The translations under genes were made by a program, and so were the position numbers. A stretch of 64,000 bases of DNA, from assembly GCA_034509495.1 (NCBI GenBank), contig CM067522.1, forward strand, positions 4,025,256 through 4,089,255. The letters are read 5' to 3'. This document shows positions 13,532 to 24,350 of this stretch, piece by piece; position 1 is the first letter of the stretch, and each line of letters begins with the position of its first letter. The DNA comes from Acestrorhynchus altus. Taxonomy: Eukaryota; Chordata; Actinopteri; Characiformes; Acestrorhynchidae. The notes under the pieces are model-generated. The model saw nothing but the letters and a program-made list of their open reading frames with translations. It was not told the DNA's origin and did not search any database.

Positions 13532-13610
<79 letters not shown>
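13532..13610. repeat. (GT)n microsatellite
   Basis: About 39 perfect GT units. It is complementary to the CA tract 100 bases upstream. Confidence 0.95.
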
Positions 13611-13612
<2 letters not shown>

Positions 13613-13829
13613 TGGGTGTATGCAGTGTGTTTAGTGAGTGTATGAAGTGTGTATGTGTGTGTCCTGCAGATCAGACATGGAATTAGACAAGGTCATATAT
13701 GACCACTAACTGTCTGAGTCAGAAGCTGCTCATCTGAGACCAGTTTCAGGTCATATTTGACATCAGGACAAAGCATTTATCACTGAAGTGGTTTTGGGTT
13801 TTGAAAAACATTTATTATTTATTAAGATT

Positions 13830-14432
13830 GTAACGGTCCTCAGTGTGTAAAACGTCTGACTGCAGGTTGTAACAGTCCTCAATGTGTAAAACGTCTGACT
13901 GCAGGTTGTAACAGTCCTCAATGTGTAAAACGTCTGACTGCAGGTCGTAACAGTCCTCAATGTGTAAAAAGTCTGACTGCAGGATGTAACAGTCCTCAGT
14001 GTGTAAAGCGTCTGACTGCAGGTCGTAACAGTCCTCAATGTGTAAAATGTCTGACTGCAATTCGTAACAGTCCTCAGTGTGTAAAACGTCTGACTGCAGG
14101 ATGTAACAGTCCTCAGTGTGTAAAATGTCTGACTGCAGGTCGTAACAGTCCTCAGTGTGTAAAATGTCTGACTGCAGGATGTAACAGTCCTCAGTGTGTA
14201 AAATGTCTGACTGCAGGATGTAACAGTCCTCAGTGTGTAAAAAGTCTGACTGCAGGATGTAACAGTCCTCAGTGCGTAAAACGTCTGACTGCAGGATGTA
14301 ACAGTCCTCAGTGCGTAAAACGTCTGACTGCAGGATGTAACAGTCCTCAGTGTGTAAAGCGTCTGACTGCAGGTCGTAACAGTCCTCAGTGTGTAAAACA
14401 TCTGACTGCAGGATGTAATGGTCCTCAGTGTG
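13830..14432. repeat. 39-bp minisatellite, about 15.5 copies
   Basis: Each unit begins GTAACAGTCCTCAGTGTG and ends with CTGACTGCAGGAT or CTGACTGCAGGTC. Units differ at a few fixed places: GGAT versus GGTC, AACG versus AATG or AAAG, and TGTG versus TGCG. Because 39 is divisible by three, all repeats stay in one frame and give a 212-codon - strand frame of 13-residue repeats (TLRTVTSCSQTFY type). That frame is a by-product of unit length and not evidence of a protein. Confidence 0.95.
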
Positions 14433-14511
14433 CAGAAGTCATGTGAGTGTTTCTAAAAAGTCAGTGAAGTTTGAGTGAGGATCTGAGTAACACAGGGTCA
14501 CGTTGACTCAC

Positions 14512-14581
14512 CACAAAGTAAAAAATAAGGATGAAACCTCCAACAATGATGGCCAAGTAACACAGAAAACCTGCTCGTCCA
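14512..14581 (-). CDS. candidate 70-bp exon coding a transmembrane segment
   Basis: Read on the - strand, a pyrimidine-rich run (about 14620-14585) ends in TTCTTCTCAG, a good acceptor. It is followed by 70 bases and then GTGAGT, a near-ideal donor. Between them one frame is open: one leading base, then 23 codons reading GRAGFLCYLAIIVGGFILIF and YFV. About 18 consecutive residues are strongly hydrophobic, as in a single membrane helix. The gene is not recognised and no partner exon was found. The element lies only 80 bases from the minisatellite. It could be a chance combination, since short hydrophobic frames with AG and GT flanks do occur; I rate it possible. Confidence 0.35.
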
Positions 14582-14759
14582 CTGAGAAGAACGGAGGAGT
14601 GAGATATGAGCAGCGCGGAGAGGAGAGATATGCTGATGCAGGGTTTAGGCACTTTTTAATCTATATTTTATTTATCCGTTGTGTTGCAAAATGTCCGATG
14701 AAATATGTATGGTCTGTGCCAGAGCTGAATCTTTAATAGCAGGCTGACTGGGAGAGGAG

Positions 14760-14761
<2 letters not shown>

Positions 14762-14812
<51 letters not shown>

Positions 14813-14819
14813 TGTGTGT
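14762..14819. repeat. (GT)n microsatellite
   Basis: About 28 GT units with one TC interruption near the end. Confidence 0.95.
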
Positions 14820-15084
14820 ATAACAACACTAGAGCACAGTTAGACAGGTTGTCAAATCTTATATTCCTTTTTTATGGAGATATCTGCCTCATTTCTCATC
14901 TTTTTCTTGAAGTTCTAACACCAAAAAACATCACATATGACGTACACGGACACGGGCCAAGCTCCGGGCTCAACACCGCTGTGTTTCAGCACACAACTCG
15001 TCTAAATACAGTAAAGAACAGATGCCACAGCTAAAATCGTTTACTAAATAACACTGTGTAAACTCAGCCTACCATGTATCCTGT

Positions 15085-15770
15085 TTGCTACCTGCCTGTC
15101 ATTGAGCCAGTCTTCAGTTTACCCCATCTATCATATATGCAGTTTGTAATCCTTCCATTCAGCAGTTTACTCTGTGGATGGCTGTAATTATTCCAGTGTG
15201 CAGTTTTCCAGTTGGCCATCTTGTCTAGTTTGCAATTTGCTCAGTCTGTCATTTTTCTATTTGGTAGTTTGGTAATTACGTTTAAACAGTCTGTAATTAT
15301 TGCTGTTTACAATTCACCCAGTCTATCACTGGTCCAGTTAACAGTTTACTTACTGTAGACTGTATTTTTCCATTTGCAATTGATATTTTGCAATATTTCA
15401 ATGTCTAATAGTGTAATAATGTAATAATAAAAGTGTAATAATTTTAGTCTAAGGTTCACCCAGTCTACAAGTTTCTTATTTGCAGTTTACTCAATCTGTC
15501 ATTTCTCAGTCTGTGAAAAAAGTCTTTAATTTTCTACTTTGCAATTAATTAATGTTCCATTGTGGCAGTTTACTTAGTCTGACATATTTCCAGTTTGCAG
15601 ATGACCTTGTATATACTTCTCCCAGTCTTACTGGTTCTATTAGATTTCTAGTTTTTAGTTTAGCCAGTCAATGATGTTAGGATACCTACTCTGTAATGTT
15701 CTCTAGTTTATATATTAGCAGGTCTTTAATTTTACAGTTTGCAAATTGTAGATGGCAGTGTTCCTATAAC

Positions 15771-15816
<46 letters not shown>

Positions 15817-16160
15817 TAAAATGTATATTTTATTTTGTAACTTTGTTTACATATATTCATATTTGCTGTTTTGTCTTATTTCAGGTTTGTATATCCTTCA
15901 CTTGCTGTGTTTGTTGACTGTCTGTCTCACTCAGAGAAATTGTGCACCAGATCCTCAGCAAATAAAGGTCTGATTCTGATTATCCGATCTGTTATCTGAT
16001 TTCCACTTTTTATGTTTGTAATTGATGCTGTTTGTAATGTTTGCAGTGCATCTGATTTATAGTCTATCTGTTTGGCCTCTCTGTGATCTGTGTTGTCTTT
16101 TATCTAGTCTGGGATTTGCCTCGTTTACATTGTTTCCAGTCGCTCAGTTTGTTCCAGCTT
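15085..16160. repeat. ancient degenerate tandem array
   Basis: Roughly every 30-40 bases the same loose phrase returns: CAGTTTGCAGTTTAC, then CAGTCTGTCATTT or CAGTCTGTAATT, then a T-rich link. Clear instances are around 15112, 15137, 15200, 15227, 15247, 15287, 15316, 15335, 15479, 15499, 15570 and 15594, and weaker ones continue to about 16110. A (CA)n tract interrupts the array at 15773-15814. Copies are too diverged for a fixed period to be seen by eye. Confidence 0.6.
15773..15814. repeat. (CA)n microsatellite
   Basis: About 21 AC units inside the degenerate array. Confidence 0.95.
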
Positions 16161-16239
16161 GTGCCAGTAATGATTCCTGTGATTTTCTGGGGATTAAGGA
16201 ATTTGTGTTACTCAGTGTTAAAAAATGAGGGTATACTTT

Positions 16240-17160
16240 GAACATTATTGTAATTGAGTGTACTCGCCTGTAATGTTTCAATCATCATGCAGTCAAACCC
16301 ATTTTCCCATCCTTGGAAAGGATTGGGCTGGTACATATGGTAGGATGTCCTGAAGCTGGACCAACCTCTCTCCGGCACTCACCACGGAGTGGTCGGATTC
16401 CTCTCCTGGAATTTTTACACAACTGCATTACCGCTGTGCTCTGTTCATTCCACATGACTGAGCTCACAGACTGAGAGAGTGGGAGAGAGAGTGGAGGCTC
16501 ATTGTAATCTATAATTAAACCTGCCACACACACACATTTGGCTGCTAACGGCCAGCTTCCCTAGCAACCACGTACGCGGCCGGAGCCAAGGCGTTATAGG
16601 AGTTGACAGCAGTGCCCGGGGCTTCCCCAAAGTGGGTGGAGCCTAGCAAGGTTGTGGGGGTGGAGTGAGAGAGGGAGGTTAAGAGCTTTAAGCTCGTCTG
16701 CTAGAGTTATGATTTGACGGATTCATATCTAAACACACAGGATAGAAACCAAAACCTGATCCCTGAACTGTAGAAGGGTGAAAATGTTTATTGCAAAAGC
16801 TTGATTGATTCAAATGTAATTAATTATAATAGATAAATAGATACAGTATGCTCTCATGCTTGATTTGTGGTTTGTATTTCACTACTGAGCAAATTAGTAG
16901 TGACGATGATTTGCCCCATTGCCCCGTCCCCATACAGTAATATTGTTATTCTTGTGTATAATTAACACTACACTATTTAAGCATAATATTGGAAATTATG
17001 CCTTGGAGTTGCAGTAAGAATGAGTGGTCTTGGTCTCATTTGGACTCGCCCTGTCGTATCTCAGAATCTAATCTTATCTTGGGAACGGTCAGTACACACT
17101 GAATACTGTTACAACCTATAGTCAGTTGGGAATATGTTGGGAATTGTAGTCAAGACCAGA
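16240..17160. other. non-coding sequence with a small CpG-containing patch
   Basis: Mostly unremarkable. At 16555-16620 there is a CpG-bearing patch (ACGTACGCGGCCGG) beside CCCTAGCAACCACG, which contains an X-box-like half-site. I see no exon or promoter architecture around it. Confidence 0.3.
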
Positions 17161-17164
17161 TTAA

Positions 17165-17695
17165 TTTCATGGAATTAAATGTCTTTCTAAGTCCTGCCTT
17201 CTCACTGGCACTATTGGTCTACGTGTACCTGCATCTACACATGAGAAGTCCAGTCTTGACCTTGATTCAGCTACTAAAGGTCTTGGTGTTGATTGAGACA
17301 CAATGGATCTGTTCACACCTGTTATTACCACATGCCCTGGTTGATCCAATCACAGTACAAATAACTAAAGATAAGCAAAATGTATTTGACTTTGTAAACC
17401 TTTGACTGCTTTTTATTGGATTTCTGACATCATTTCCGCTGCGTGGAGGGAACGTCATGCTTAAATGAATTAAACTGGAATGAGGCACTTTCTTGTTATT
17501 GCATGCTCAGCTAAGCCGGGACAGTGATGCGGTTGTTGGGGACGCAAAATCGTCTCTGACCACCTCTGAATGTTGTTTGAGTGATGCCTCAAGACGCATC
17601 GTACCCCGTGCACATCTGTACATTGTGGTGGTCACTTATGACTTAAGACTTTGGATCACTCAGGACGCATGTTAATGCCAGGTGTTTATGTGTTG
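17165..17695. repeat. MITE-like fish dispersed repeat
   Basis: Phrases such as TCTGTTCACACCTGTTATTA, GATCCAATCACAGTAC, CCTCAAGACGCATCG and GGATCACTCAGGACGCATGT, then TAATGCCAGGTGTTTA, match from recall a family of non-autonomous elements of several hundred bases found in fish genomes. No transposase is encoded. Ends are not defined. Confidence 0.4.
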
Positions 17696-17799
17696 GTCTT
17701 AGTCTCCACTTGAACTACAACACGCTTAAGCCTTAATCAGTGTTTTTTCTTGATGCTCTTTCAGTTCCTGCTCTTTTTGTCTGTACATATCTGTCAGTA

Positions 17800-18155
17800 G
17801 GTCTCCCTCATGCCCCCCATGGAAGTCATTTCTTTTGACTCTGGGTTCTTCTCAGTGCTTGTTCATCATGCTCTTGGAAAGTTTCTCATTTTGAGTCTTT
17901 TTCCATTGAAGTTTTGGTTCCTCTGTGTATCTTCCTTGGCAAGTTTTTTTCTTTTGAGGTGTGGTTCCTCTCAGGGTTTGTCTCTCATGTGTATTTGAGT
18001 TTTTGAGTCGTGGCTCTTGAATATTGTTCTGCCTCATGTTCTCAAGGAGGTTTTATCTTTCTGTGATGCTCATTTAGGGACAGGAGACCCACATCTCCAT
18101 ACAAGCTGCTTTGGGTAAGAACAGTAGCTGTTATAGAAAGCAGGATGTAAATGCA
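17800..18155. repeat. degraded repeat with internal duplications
   Basis: Three diverged copies of a phrase like GTTCCTCTCAGGGTTTGTCTC (17840, 17915, 17960) lie in a row. They end in a section like CATACAAGCTGCTTTGGGTA and TGTAAATGCATTT, which resembles the tail of abundant fish dispersed repeats. Confidence 0.35.
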
Positions 18156-18179
18156 TTTCAGATTAATTGCCACACCAGG

Positions 18180-18180
<1 letters not shown>

Positions 18181-18244
<64 letters not shown>

Positions 18245-18406
18245 AATTAAACTATGGTTTGGATTCATACTGTAAAAACACATATATTGAGAAGATGAAT
18301 ATAAAAGGCATTTATTCAAATCATTGATGTGTGTATTATGATGCACAGATGGCATTTCAGCATATGTATATACAGATGCGCAAACACACACACACACACA
18401 CACACA
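18181..18406. repeat. two (CA)n microsatellites
   Basis: (CA)31 at 18181-18243 and (CA)11 at 18384-18406. Cys-Val-rich - strand frames here are artefacts. Confidence 0.95.
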
Positions 18407-18899
18407 GTAGTAACGCCGAGCCCTAATGTGCGCTGACAGGGCGCAGGGATGTGGCATTTTTTCCTCTCCAGCTGTTCTTCCTGTAACATTTGCAATTGAG
18501 TCATCGCCCTGGCACCGTGCCAAACATGTTATGATGCAGCAGCCAATGACGAGGTTGTCCCTGTGGTTAAGGGGGTGCAGGGGCTCTTGTCAGGGGTCAT
18601 TTGGAGTGGGTGGTCAGAAACAAATATAGTTGTATTTGAATGTATGGAAAGCATCAATTTTTTTTTTAAACAATATCCACTAAATATACTGAATATTTAT
18701 ATATTTAAGCCTTTTAGGATGTATTTTTAATTCATGGCTATATTGTGTAAAATGATCAACTAATATAAACTGTATAATTGTGCAATAATGATGCAATTTT
18801 CCCCTTTTTTACTTTGTTAGCATTAAAAGATGTAAAAAACACAAATGGACAGAATAGAAGTACAAGGTTTATTGCCACTTTAAACTGTCATAGATTCAG

Positions 18900-19260
18900 T
18901 CAGAATGGCAGCAGCTCATCTGCAGTGACCAATCCCTCCTGAAGGCCTGGTGTCACGGTGTGGGGTGCGATTTCGTGCGACGCCAGATCACCTTTAGTCT
19001 TCATTACAGGCACCAAGACAGACCAGTGTTACATTAATAAGGTCCTACAACCAGTGGTCCTTCCTTTTCTGAACACACACTCCGGTGCTCTGTTCCAACA
19101 GGACAGCGCTCGTCCACATAACGCTGCTGTCTCAAGAGCTCGTCTTGAAGACACAGATAGCCAGTCGCATTGCCATCTCTACAGCTTAATGCTGAGATGT
19201 CTGGCATGTTGTGTTATCCCTGAATTATCTATTGTTCCCAGTAACCTTTTCCCTTCTGAA
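18900..19260 (+). mobile_element. Tc1/Tc3-like transposase fragment
   Basis: The + strand frame reads VTVWGAISCDARSPLVFITG, then QCYINKVLQPVVLPF, then ALFQQDSARPHNAAVS. These are the central catalytic part of a Tc3/Tc1-type DDE transposase, with the second Asp in QQDSARPH. The C-terminal acidic residue region is lost, and only a degraded upstream piece (18900-18957) remains. This family differs from the others in the window. Confidence 0.75.
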
Positions 19261-19311
19261 TAGCATTGCAATCCAACACTTCATCTTGAGTAAATGATTT
19301 TAGATAATGTG

Positions 19312-19424
19312 TATATATATATATATATATATTTATATATTTATTTTATTTTATTTTATTTTATTTTATTTTATTTTATTTTATTTTATTTTATTTTATT
19401 TTTTATTTTACTTATTTATTTATA
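19312..19424. repeat. (TA)n followed by (TTTTA)n
   Basis: About ten AT units, then about 14 copies of the pentamer TTTTA ending in a TTTA-rich tail. Confidence 0.95.
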
Positions 19425-20450
19425 CCTGAGTTCTGTTTTTATTCTGAGTTACAGAAGTAAATTCAAATTCAGGTATATATACCTGAGCAGCTTCGTGAAG
19501 ATTGTTCAAAAATCCCAGGACTAGCATAACATTGAATTAGGCTTTATCTAATTCAGTATCTTCTGAGTGAACAGCAAAGCACTGTTTTATGTGGTTCTGG
19601 ATAAATGTAAATGTAAATGCATTAGGCAAAGGAATTTGGCGTTATAGAGCAGGACACACTTCAGGGCCCTATAGGTACAAAATTGATGACCTAATAACCT
19701 TTATTCATAGATTTATAGAGCACTGTTTTCACTATGTTTCATTTTACTGGGACAAAAGGTACCCTTCAAGAGAGCATTTTACTAATGGGTTCTAACAAAT
19801 GCAGAGACAAGTTTCTAGAATTGAGATTTTGGGATAGAAAAGGACACGAGCAGTGTTTAAAAAAAAAATCCAGCATGGGCAGATAAAATGGAGCTCAATT
19901 TTGACTCTGCCTCGATATAATCTTGGACTCATCAGACCCGGCCCTGTTAGAGTCACAGTTAAGTGGATATGTATAATTCTACAGTGTCTCTTAATGAAGC
20001 TATGGTGTTCTGACTGAGAGACTGCAGCGCTCAGAGCTCCGCTGTAGTAACAGGGTGAAAGGTCATGTTGGGCTGATCCATTAGTGAGAGCCTGATAGCT
20101 ATGAATAAAATATCGTACAGTACGACAGACTGCGGCTTTCAGCTTCCTAACCCAGGAGACAAGACAGAGAGTGTGAAAGAGAGTGAGAGTGGGTACCAAG
20201 ACGAAATCCATTATACTTCACCCTTTGGAAAAACCACTGTCACTGTCTTATTCATTAAGACCACGCGTCGGCTCCACGGAAGAAAACACACGCACACCTT
20301 ACTTTACTTAAATAATGTCAGTGAAGAGACAGTCACTGTTGCTAGGCGGATTAGGTTAGACATGGTCACTTTTGTGATTGAGCTTCATTTGAATATATAG
20401 ATGTGTTTAAATTGTCAGGACTGACAGTGGGAAGCTCTTTGATTGACAGA
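19425..20450. other. non-coding sequence, nothing recognised
   Basis: A phrase like GGTTCTGGATAAATGTAAAT near 19590 resembles the tail of the SINE type seen at 21711. Otherwise no feature. A 139-codon - strand frame (19792-20211) has no recognisable protein character. Confidence 0.3.
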
Positions 20451-20454
20451 CAGA

Positions 20455-20700
20455 CAGTAGTGGCACGCAAATGTTTGGGCATCCCTCATGAAAATATCTG
20501 TTACTGTAAATAATTTAGTGACCTTATAGGGTTTGCAATATAGGGGGCGCTTAGAATATGGGGGAAGGGAGTAGGATGATTTGATCTGTAAAAGGCATGA
20601 AGTTGAATATGACGTTTCCTTTGGGAATTATCACAGCTCGCAAAGTCTGTGTGGAGAGAATGAAGAGTCTTTCAAGTATTCAATTCTTGTTTGAAAGATT
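20455..20700. mobile_element. end of a non-autonomous DNA transposon (TTTGGGCA type)
   Basis: Begins GGCACGCAAATGTTTGGGCA followed by TCCCTCATGAAAATATCTGT. From recall this is the terminal sequence of a common fish non-autonomous element. A diverged relative is at 29300. The rest of the element is degraded and the right end was not found. Confidence 0.45.
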
Positions 20701-21380
20701 TTGCCCCACTAAAGGCTTCTGGCTCTGTATTATTCTTGGTCTGTCTTGCTTTACTGCCCTTTTGTGATCATATTTAGGTTGGGGACAGTGTGGGTCAAGG
20801 CAAAACAGATGGTTTGGTGTTTATTTGCTGGTAATTAGTTGAACCTATTCCCTGCACCACTGGCTGATCCACTTCTCGTTTAACAGTTGGGATGTACTTT
20901 TTATAAAATTCTCCTAACATATCTTTGCTCATTGTGGCAAAAAGTCATTTTTTCTCTCCCTGAAGACACTTCCAAGTTGCTGCACAGTAGAAAAGTGCAC
21001 CACCACCTCCAGAGTCTGATCAGTCTTAACGAAGGTCTTTTGCCATCAAAAACAGATTTGATTCAATAAGCCAGACCCTTCAAAGCTCATTTAAGTCTGA
21101 AACCTTGATGAAACCTAACTGAGAACTCTCAGAGTCTCAGAGGGCTCAAACTCTTTCAGGACACTCTTAAACGTTTCACTATAAGAATGTGTAAAACAAA
21201 AGTAACACAATAATCTTTCATCTTCTACTCAGTTACTTACAGAACTGTTGATGGGGATGCACACATTTCTACTGTAAAACTGACCACTGGTGGTTTAAAC
21301 TAAATAAATACTCCATAAATGCTTTTAACTCTTCAAAAATGAATTAAAACACATTTGAACAAATCTGCACAGTTTCTCAC
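20701..21380. other. non-coding sequence, nothing recognised
   Basis: Only short open frames without family features; may include the remaining interior of the element starting at 20455. Confidence 0.3.
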
Positions 21381-21384
21381 ATAA

Positions 21385-21665
21385 CATACCCATGTAGGTC
21401 CTGTATGGGCAGGCAGAAGGTTTTGTCCACACGTTCTACATTGGCTCCACATATGAATGCTTACCAGGGTCCCTGGTGGGACCAGGAGGGGTTAAACATG
21501 AGCCCCATCTGGGGTGTACACTGCATATGTGGCCTAGATGTGAGAGTTGGGTTGTAATGATGGAGCCCGTTTGGTATGCCCAACTAGGTCCCAACAAAAT
21601 TACAAACCCATCTAGAGCCCACGCCCATCTCAAACCCACATTCTATCTATGTGAGGCCCACATGA
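21385..21665. repeat. dispersed repeat rich in GGGACC/AGCCCA words
   Basis: A set of related phrases (GGGTCCCTGGTGGGACC, GAGCCCCATCTGGGG, GGAGCCCGTTTGG, GAGCCCACGCCC, GAGGCCCACATGAG) recurs at short spacing, as in a fish tandem/dispersed repeat. Unit length is not fixed. The 152-codon + strand frame starting at 21476 runs through this and the next repeat and is not a gene. Confidence 0.4.
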
Positions 21666-21710
21666 GCACGTTCCTTCCGAATGATTTTGGTGAGAAATTA
21701 GAGTCAGAAG

Positions 21711-21906
21711 GGTGTGGCATTTCGTTAACGCTCTTATCCAGGTTACTCATATTACACAGGAGGGCCAGAGTAGTGTTAGGAGTCCTGCCCAGGACTCTTA
21801 TTGGTGTGGCACAGCATGGTTGCTCAGACTGGGAAGTGAACCCCAAGTCTCTGGCACGGTGTGGTGGCTCACTAGTGGTATTACCTGTTGCACCACACCA
21901 ACCACA
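21711..21906 (-). mobile_element. tRNA-derived SINE
   Basis: Read on the - strand from 21906, it starts with GGTGTGGTGCAACAGGTAAT, an A-box-like region. GGGTTCACTTCCC follows at about 21840 as a B-box-like region. The body has CAATAAGAGTCCTGGGCAGG and the 3' tail is GGATAAGAGCGTTAACGAA followed by ATGCC, the tail shared by many fish SINEs. The order A-box, B-box and tail supports a pol III SINE. Other tail or body fragments are at 24285-24350 and 40455-40522. Confidence 0.6.
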
Positions 21907-22029
21907 AGGGTCCCTAAAAAGTAGTGCACAGTAAATTAAAAGCTAACCCAGATACACTCTCTTCAGCACCCCACACAGAAATGATCCTACACAAATAGAG
22001 CAGCAACACTACCTATTGACATCTACAAC

Positions 22030-22640
22030 CCTTTGTTTTTGTAGTTTGACGTACTTTTATTCACCAAAAAAGTAAAATAGAAAAATAAGAAAAAGAAAAA
22101 AAGAAAAATATTCGTAGCGGACAGTAACACATGCCAGATACTGTTTTTAGAAGCTTCTGGGGCACTCAAAATCGTTTTCATCTGAGATGTTAAAATTAAG
22201 AAAATAGTCTTAATAAGTCTTGAATAAGTTTAATTTGACCAAAAAATAATTACTTCCATTTTTTGTGTGTTTTTTGTTGCTTATAAGGACTAAAAACACA
22301 TCTCAGAAGTCCTGTTGCAAATTGATCATCCAGAGTGATTCTGAGCTGAAAGTGCAGGAATTCAAGAATATTTCTTATGATTAGACTGACAAGAATATTT
22401 ATAATAATACATTCTTCAGAATAAAAAACAACCCAAATGTCCTACTATCGGTATTATCCCTTATCAGGACTTTAATTCTGTAATATAAACAGTGTGTGAG
22501 CAGCTCCTCTCATTTTCATCTATAACCCAATATCTGGGTCATTGATGTCATTAGCTCCACCCCCTCTCACTGATCAGTCCGAGTCTGTGTGCAGGTTGAG
22601 CATGTACGCATCCTCAGTGGCTCCTGTGAAGGTAACCAGT
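22030..22640 (+). repeat. diverged repeat, copy 1 of a direct pair
   Basis: Shares the same order of phrases with 23780-24270: TTTTGTAGTTTGACGTACTT then TTATTCAC, CCAGATACTGTT, GATTAGACTGACAAGAATAT, CTCCACCCCCTCTCACTGAT, and GCAGGTTGAGCATGTACG. The two copies are about 1.7 kb apart and heavily diverged by indels. This may be a dispersed repeat family or a local duplication. Confidence 0.55.
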
Positions 22641-22921
22641 CAATAAAAGCAGAGCTCATCATTTTAAGATAAAAGGAAAGTCTGGAGGGTGAAATAATAG
22701 GTTTTTACATTTGCAAAACCCCAAAACCATTCTGTTAGAAGTGTTCACACGTAGGTTGTTCTGTATGTCTTTATAACGTCTGGCTGCTCGTGCACGATTG
22801 TAAATACCACCATGTGACATTTTAGTGGCATTTTGGCGTATCCGATGGCACAGAGAGGGCAGATGTTTTGGTTAATTTTAAGCGTCGATTGAGGCCTAAT
22901 TGATGCCTTGTAGTGCACATC

Positions 22922-22924
<3 letters not shown>

Positions 22925-22982
<58 letters not shown>
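22925..22982. repeat. (GT)n microsatellite
   Basis: 29 perfect GT units. Confidence 0.95.
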
Positions 22983-22984
<2 letters not shown>

Positions 22985-23197
22985 GGAAGCACAAGAGAGT
23001 TTTGATCGTGCTGGTCAATGCGCATGAGTATATGACTTCATGCCCTGAAGACTGAGTCTAGACACGGGCCAGCCAAGCTGCCCCGCTGACCTACATCCTG
23101 CAGTTACTACACCACTTACCCCATTCATAGAGCGAGAGAGCAAGCAAGAGAGAGCAAGCAAGAGTCAGAGAGAGGGAGAGTGCATGTGTGTGTGTAT

Positions 23198-23304
23198 GAG
23201 TGAGTGAGTGAGTGAGTGAGTGAGTGAGTGAGTGAGTGAGGGAGTGAGTGAGTGAGTGAGTGAGTGAGTGAGTGAGTGAGTGAGTGAGTGAGTGAGTGAG
23301 TGAG
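23198..23304. repeat. (GAGT)n tetranucleotide array
   Basis: About 27 copies of GAGT with a single GAGG variant near 23240. It is preceded at 23128-23180 by an irregular GA/GCAA purine tract. The repetitive SLTHSLTH frame on the - strand is an artefact. Confidence 0.95.
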
Positions 23305-23655
23305 AGAGACTGACTGTATGTGTGTGCGTGCATGAGAGATAGAGTGTGTGTGGCAGTCAAATTTGGGCAGAACAGGCTACGGGGGAGGGGATGAGCATTT
23401 GTGTGTATTAGTCACGAATAGGAAAAGACTGCTGAAATAATCCAGAACCAAAGCTGAAATTCTACCATTGTGGGATCTGACAGTGGACAATATTTATTTG
23501 TATTATAATAAATGATGAATTTTATTTATAACACTTTAATTTTCATTGTTTGGCATCATTTGAATCAAGCAGTGTATCTTCGTATCGTGTTCAGGAGAAA
23601 TGCTCCAGGCTGACTTGGAATGAAATCAGTCTGCATTGACTTCCATTGCAATGCA
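23305..23655. other. non-coding sequence, nothing recognised
   Basis: Short spacer between the GAGT array and the element end at 23656; no gene-like signal. Confidence 0.35.
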
Positions 23656-23730
23656 ATGCCTATAAAAATTATTCACCCACACGAATGTTTTTTGGATGTT
23701 TATTGCTTCAGTAAATGAAATTTATAAATC
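23656..23730. mobile_element. possible terminal sequence of a DNA transposon
   Basis: AATGCCTATAAAAATTATTC followed by ACCCAC recalls the terminal phrase of a family of fish Tc1-like elements. No coding part is attached. Confidence 0.35.
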
Positions 23731-23779
23731 TTCTAAATAATGTTTATTTACCTTTAGAACCACAGGCTGATTGTTGGGA

Positions 23780-24350
23780 TGATTTTGTAGTTTGATGGAC
23801 TTTTATTCACTAGAAATTTTGGAAAGGAAACATTTCCAGATACTGTTATCTCTATATCACCCACATTTATCTTCATTTAAGATACAAAAATTAAGCTAAT
23901 TTAAATGCGTATTAATTTGACAATGTTTTGATTTTTACAAAATTAAATTAAATAATTAGATTGACAAGAATATTTTAAATAATTAAAAAAACATTTTTAA
24001 TAATAATTAATCACTTTAATTACTAGTTCTTCAAAATACATTAGATGAAATAAAAAATACCTTAAATGTCAGTTATTATTTTTGTCATTTATGTATTCAT
24101 CAGTATTTTTCATTCTTGTCTTTAATTCTGAAAGTTGAACACAGAAGAGAGCAAACAGCCTATTCCTTGTTATTTGCTTCTATTACCTAATATCTGTGTT
24201 AGTGACATCGTTAGCCCCACCCCTTCTTACTGATAAGTCAGAGTATACATGCAGTTTGAGCATGTACATGTGGTCATTTCATTTAGAGGGTCAGTGTTAG
24301 CAGTCTTGCCCAAGGACTCTTATTGGTGTAGCACAGCACAGATGTAGTGA
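23780..24350 (+). repeat. diverged repeat, copy 2 of a direct pair, with SINE body fragment
   Basis: Second copy of the 22030 segment (TTTTGTAGTTTGATGGACTT, CCAGATACTGTTATC, ATTAGATTGACAAGAATATT, CCCCACCCCTTCTTACTGAT, GCAGTTTGAGCATGTAC). It runs at 24285-24345 into GTCTTGCCCAAGGACTCTTA and TTGGTGTAGCACAGCACAG, the body of the SINE family seen at 21711. Confidence 0.55.

Noticed and set aside
13763..14401. 212-codon - strand frame with 13-residue repeats as a repeat protein
   Set aside because: A 39-base unit keeps any frame open. There is no signal peptide, promoter or splice context, and residues vary as the DNA unit does.
21476..21934. 152-codon + strand frame
   Set aside because: It runs through a dispersed repeat and the antisense of a SINE.
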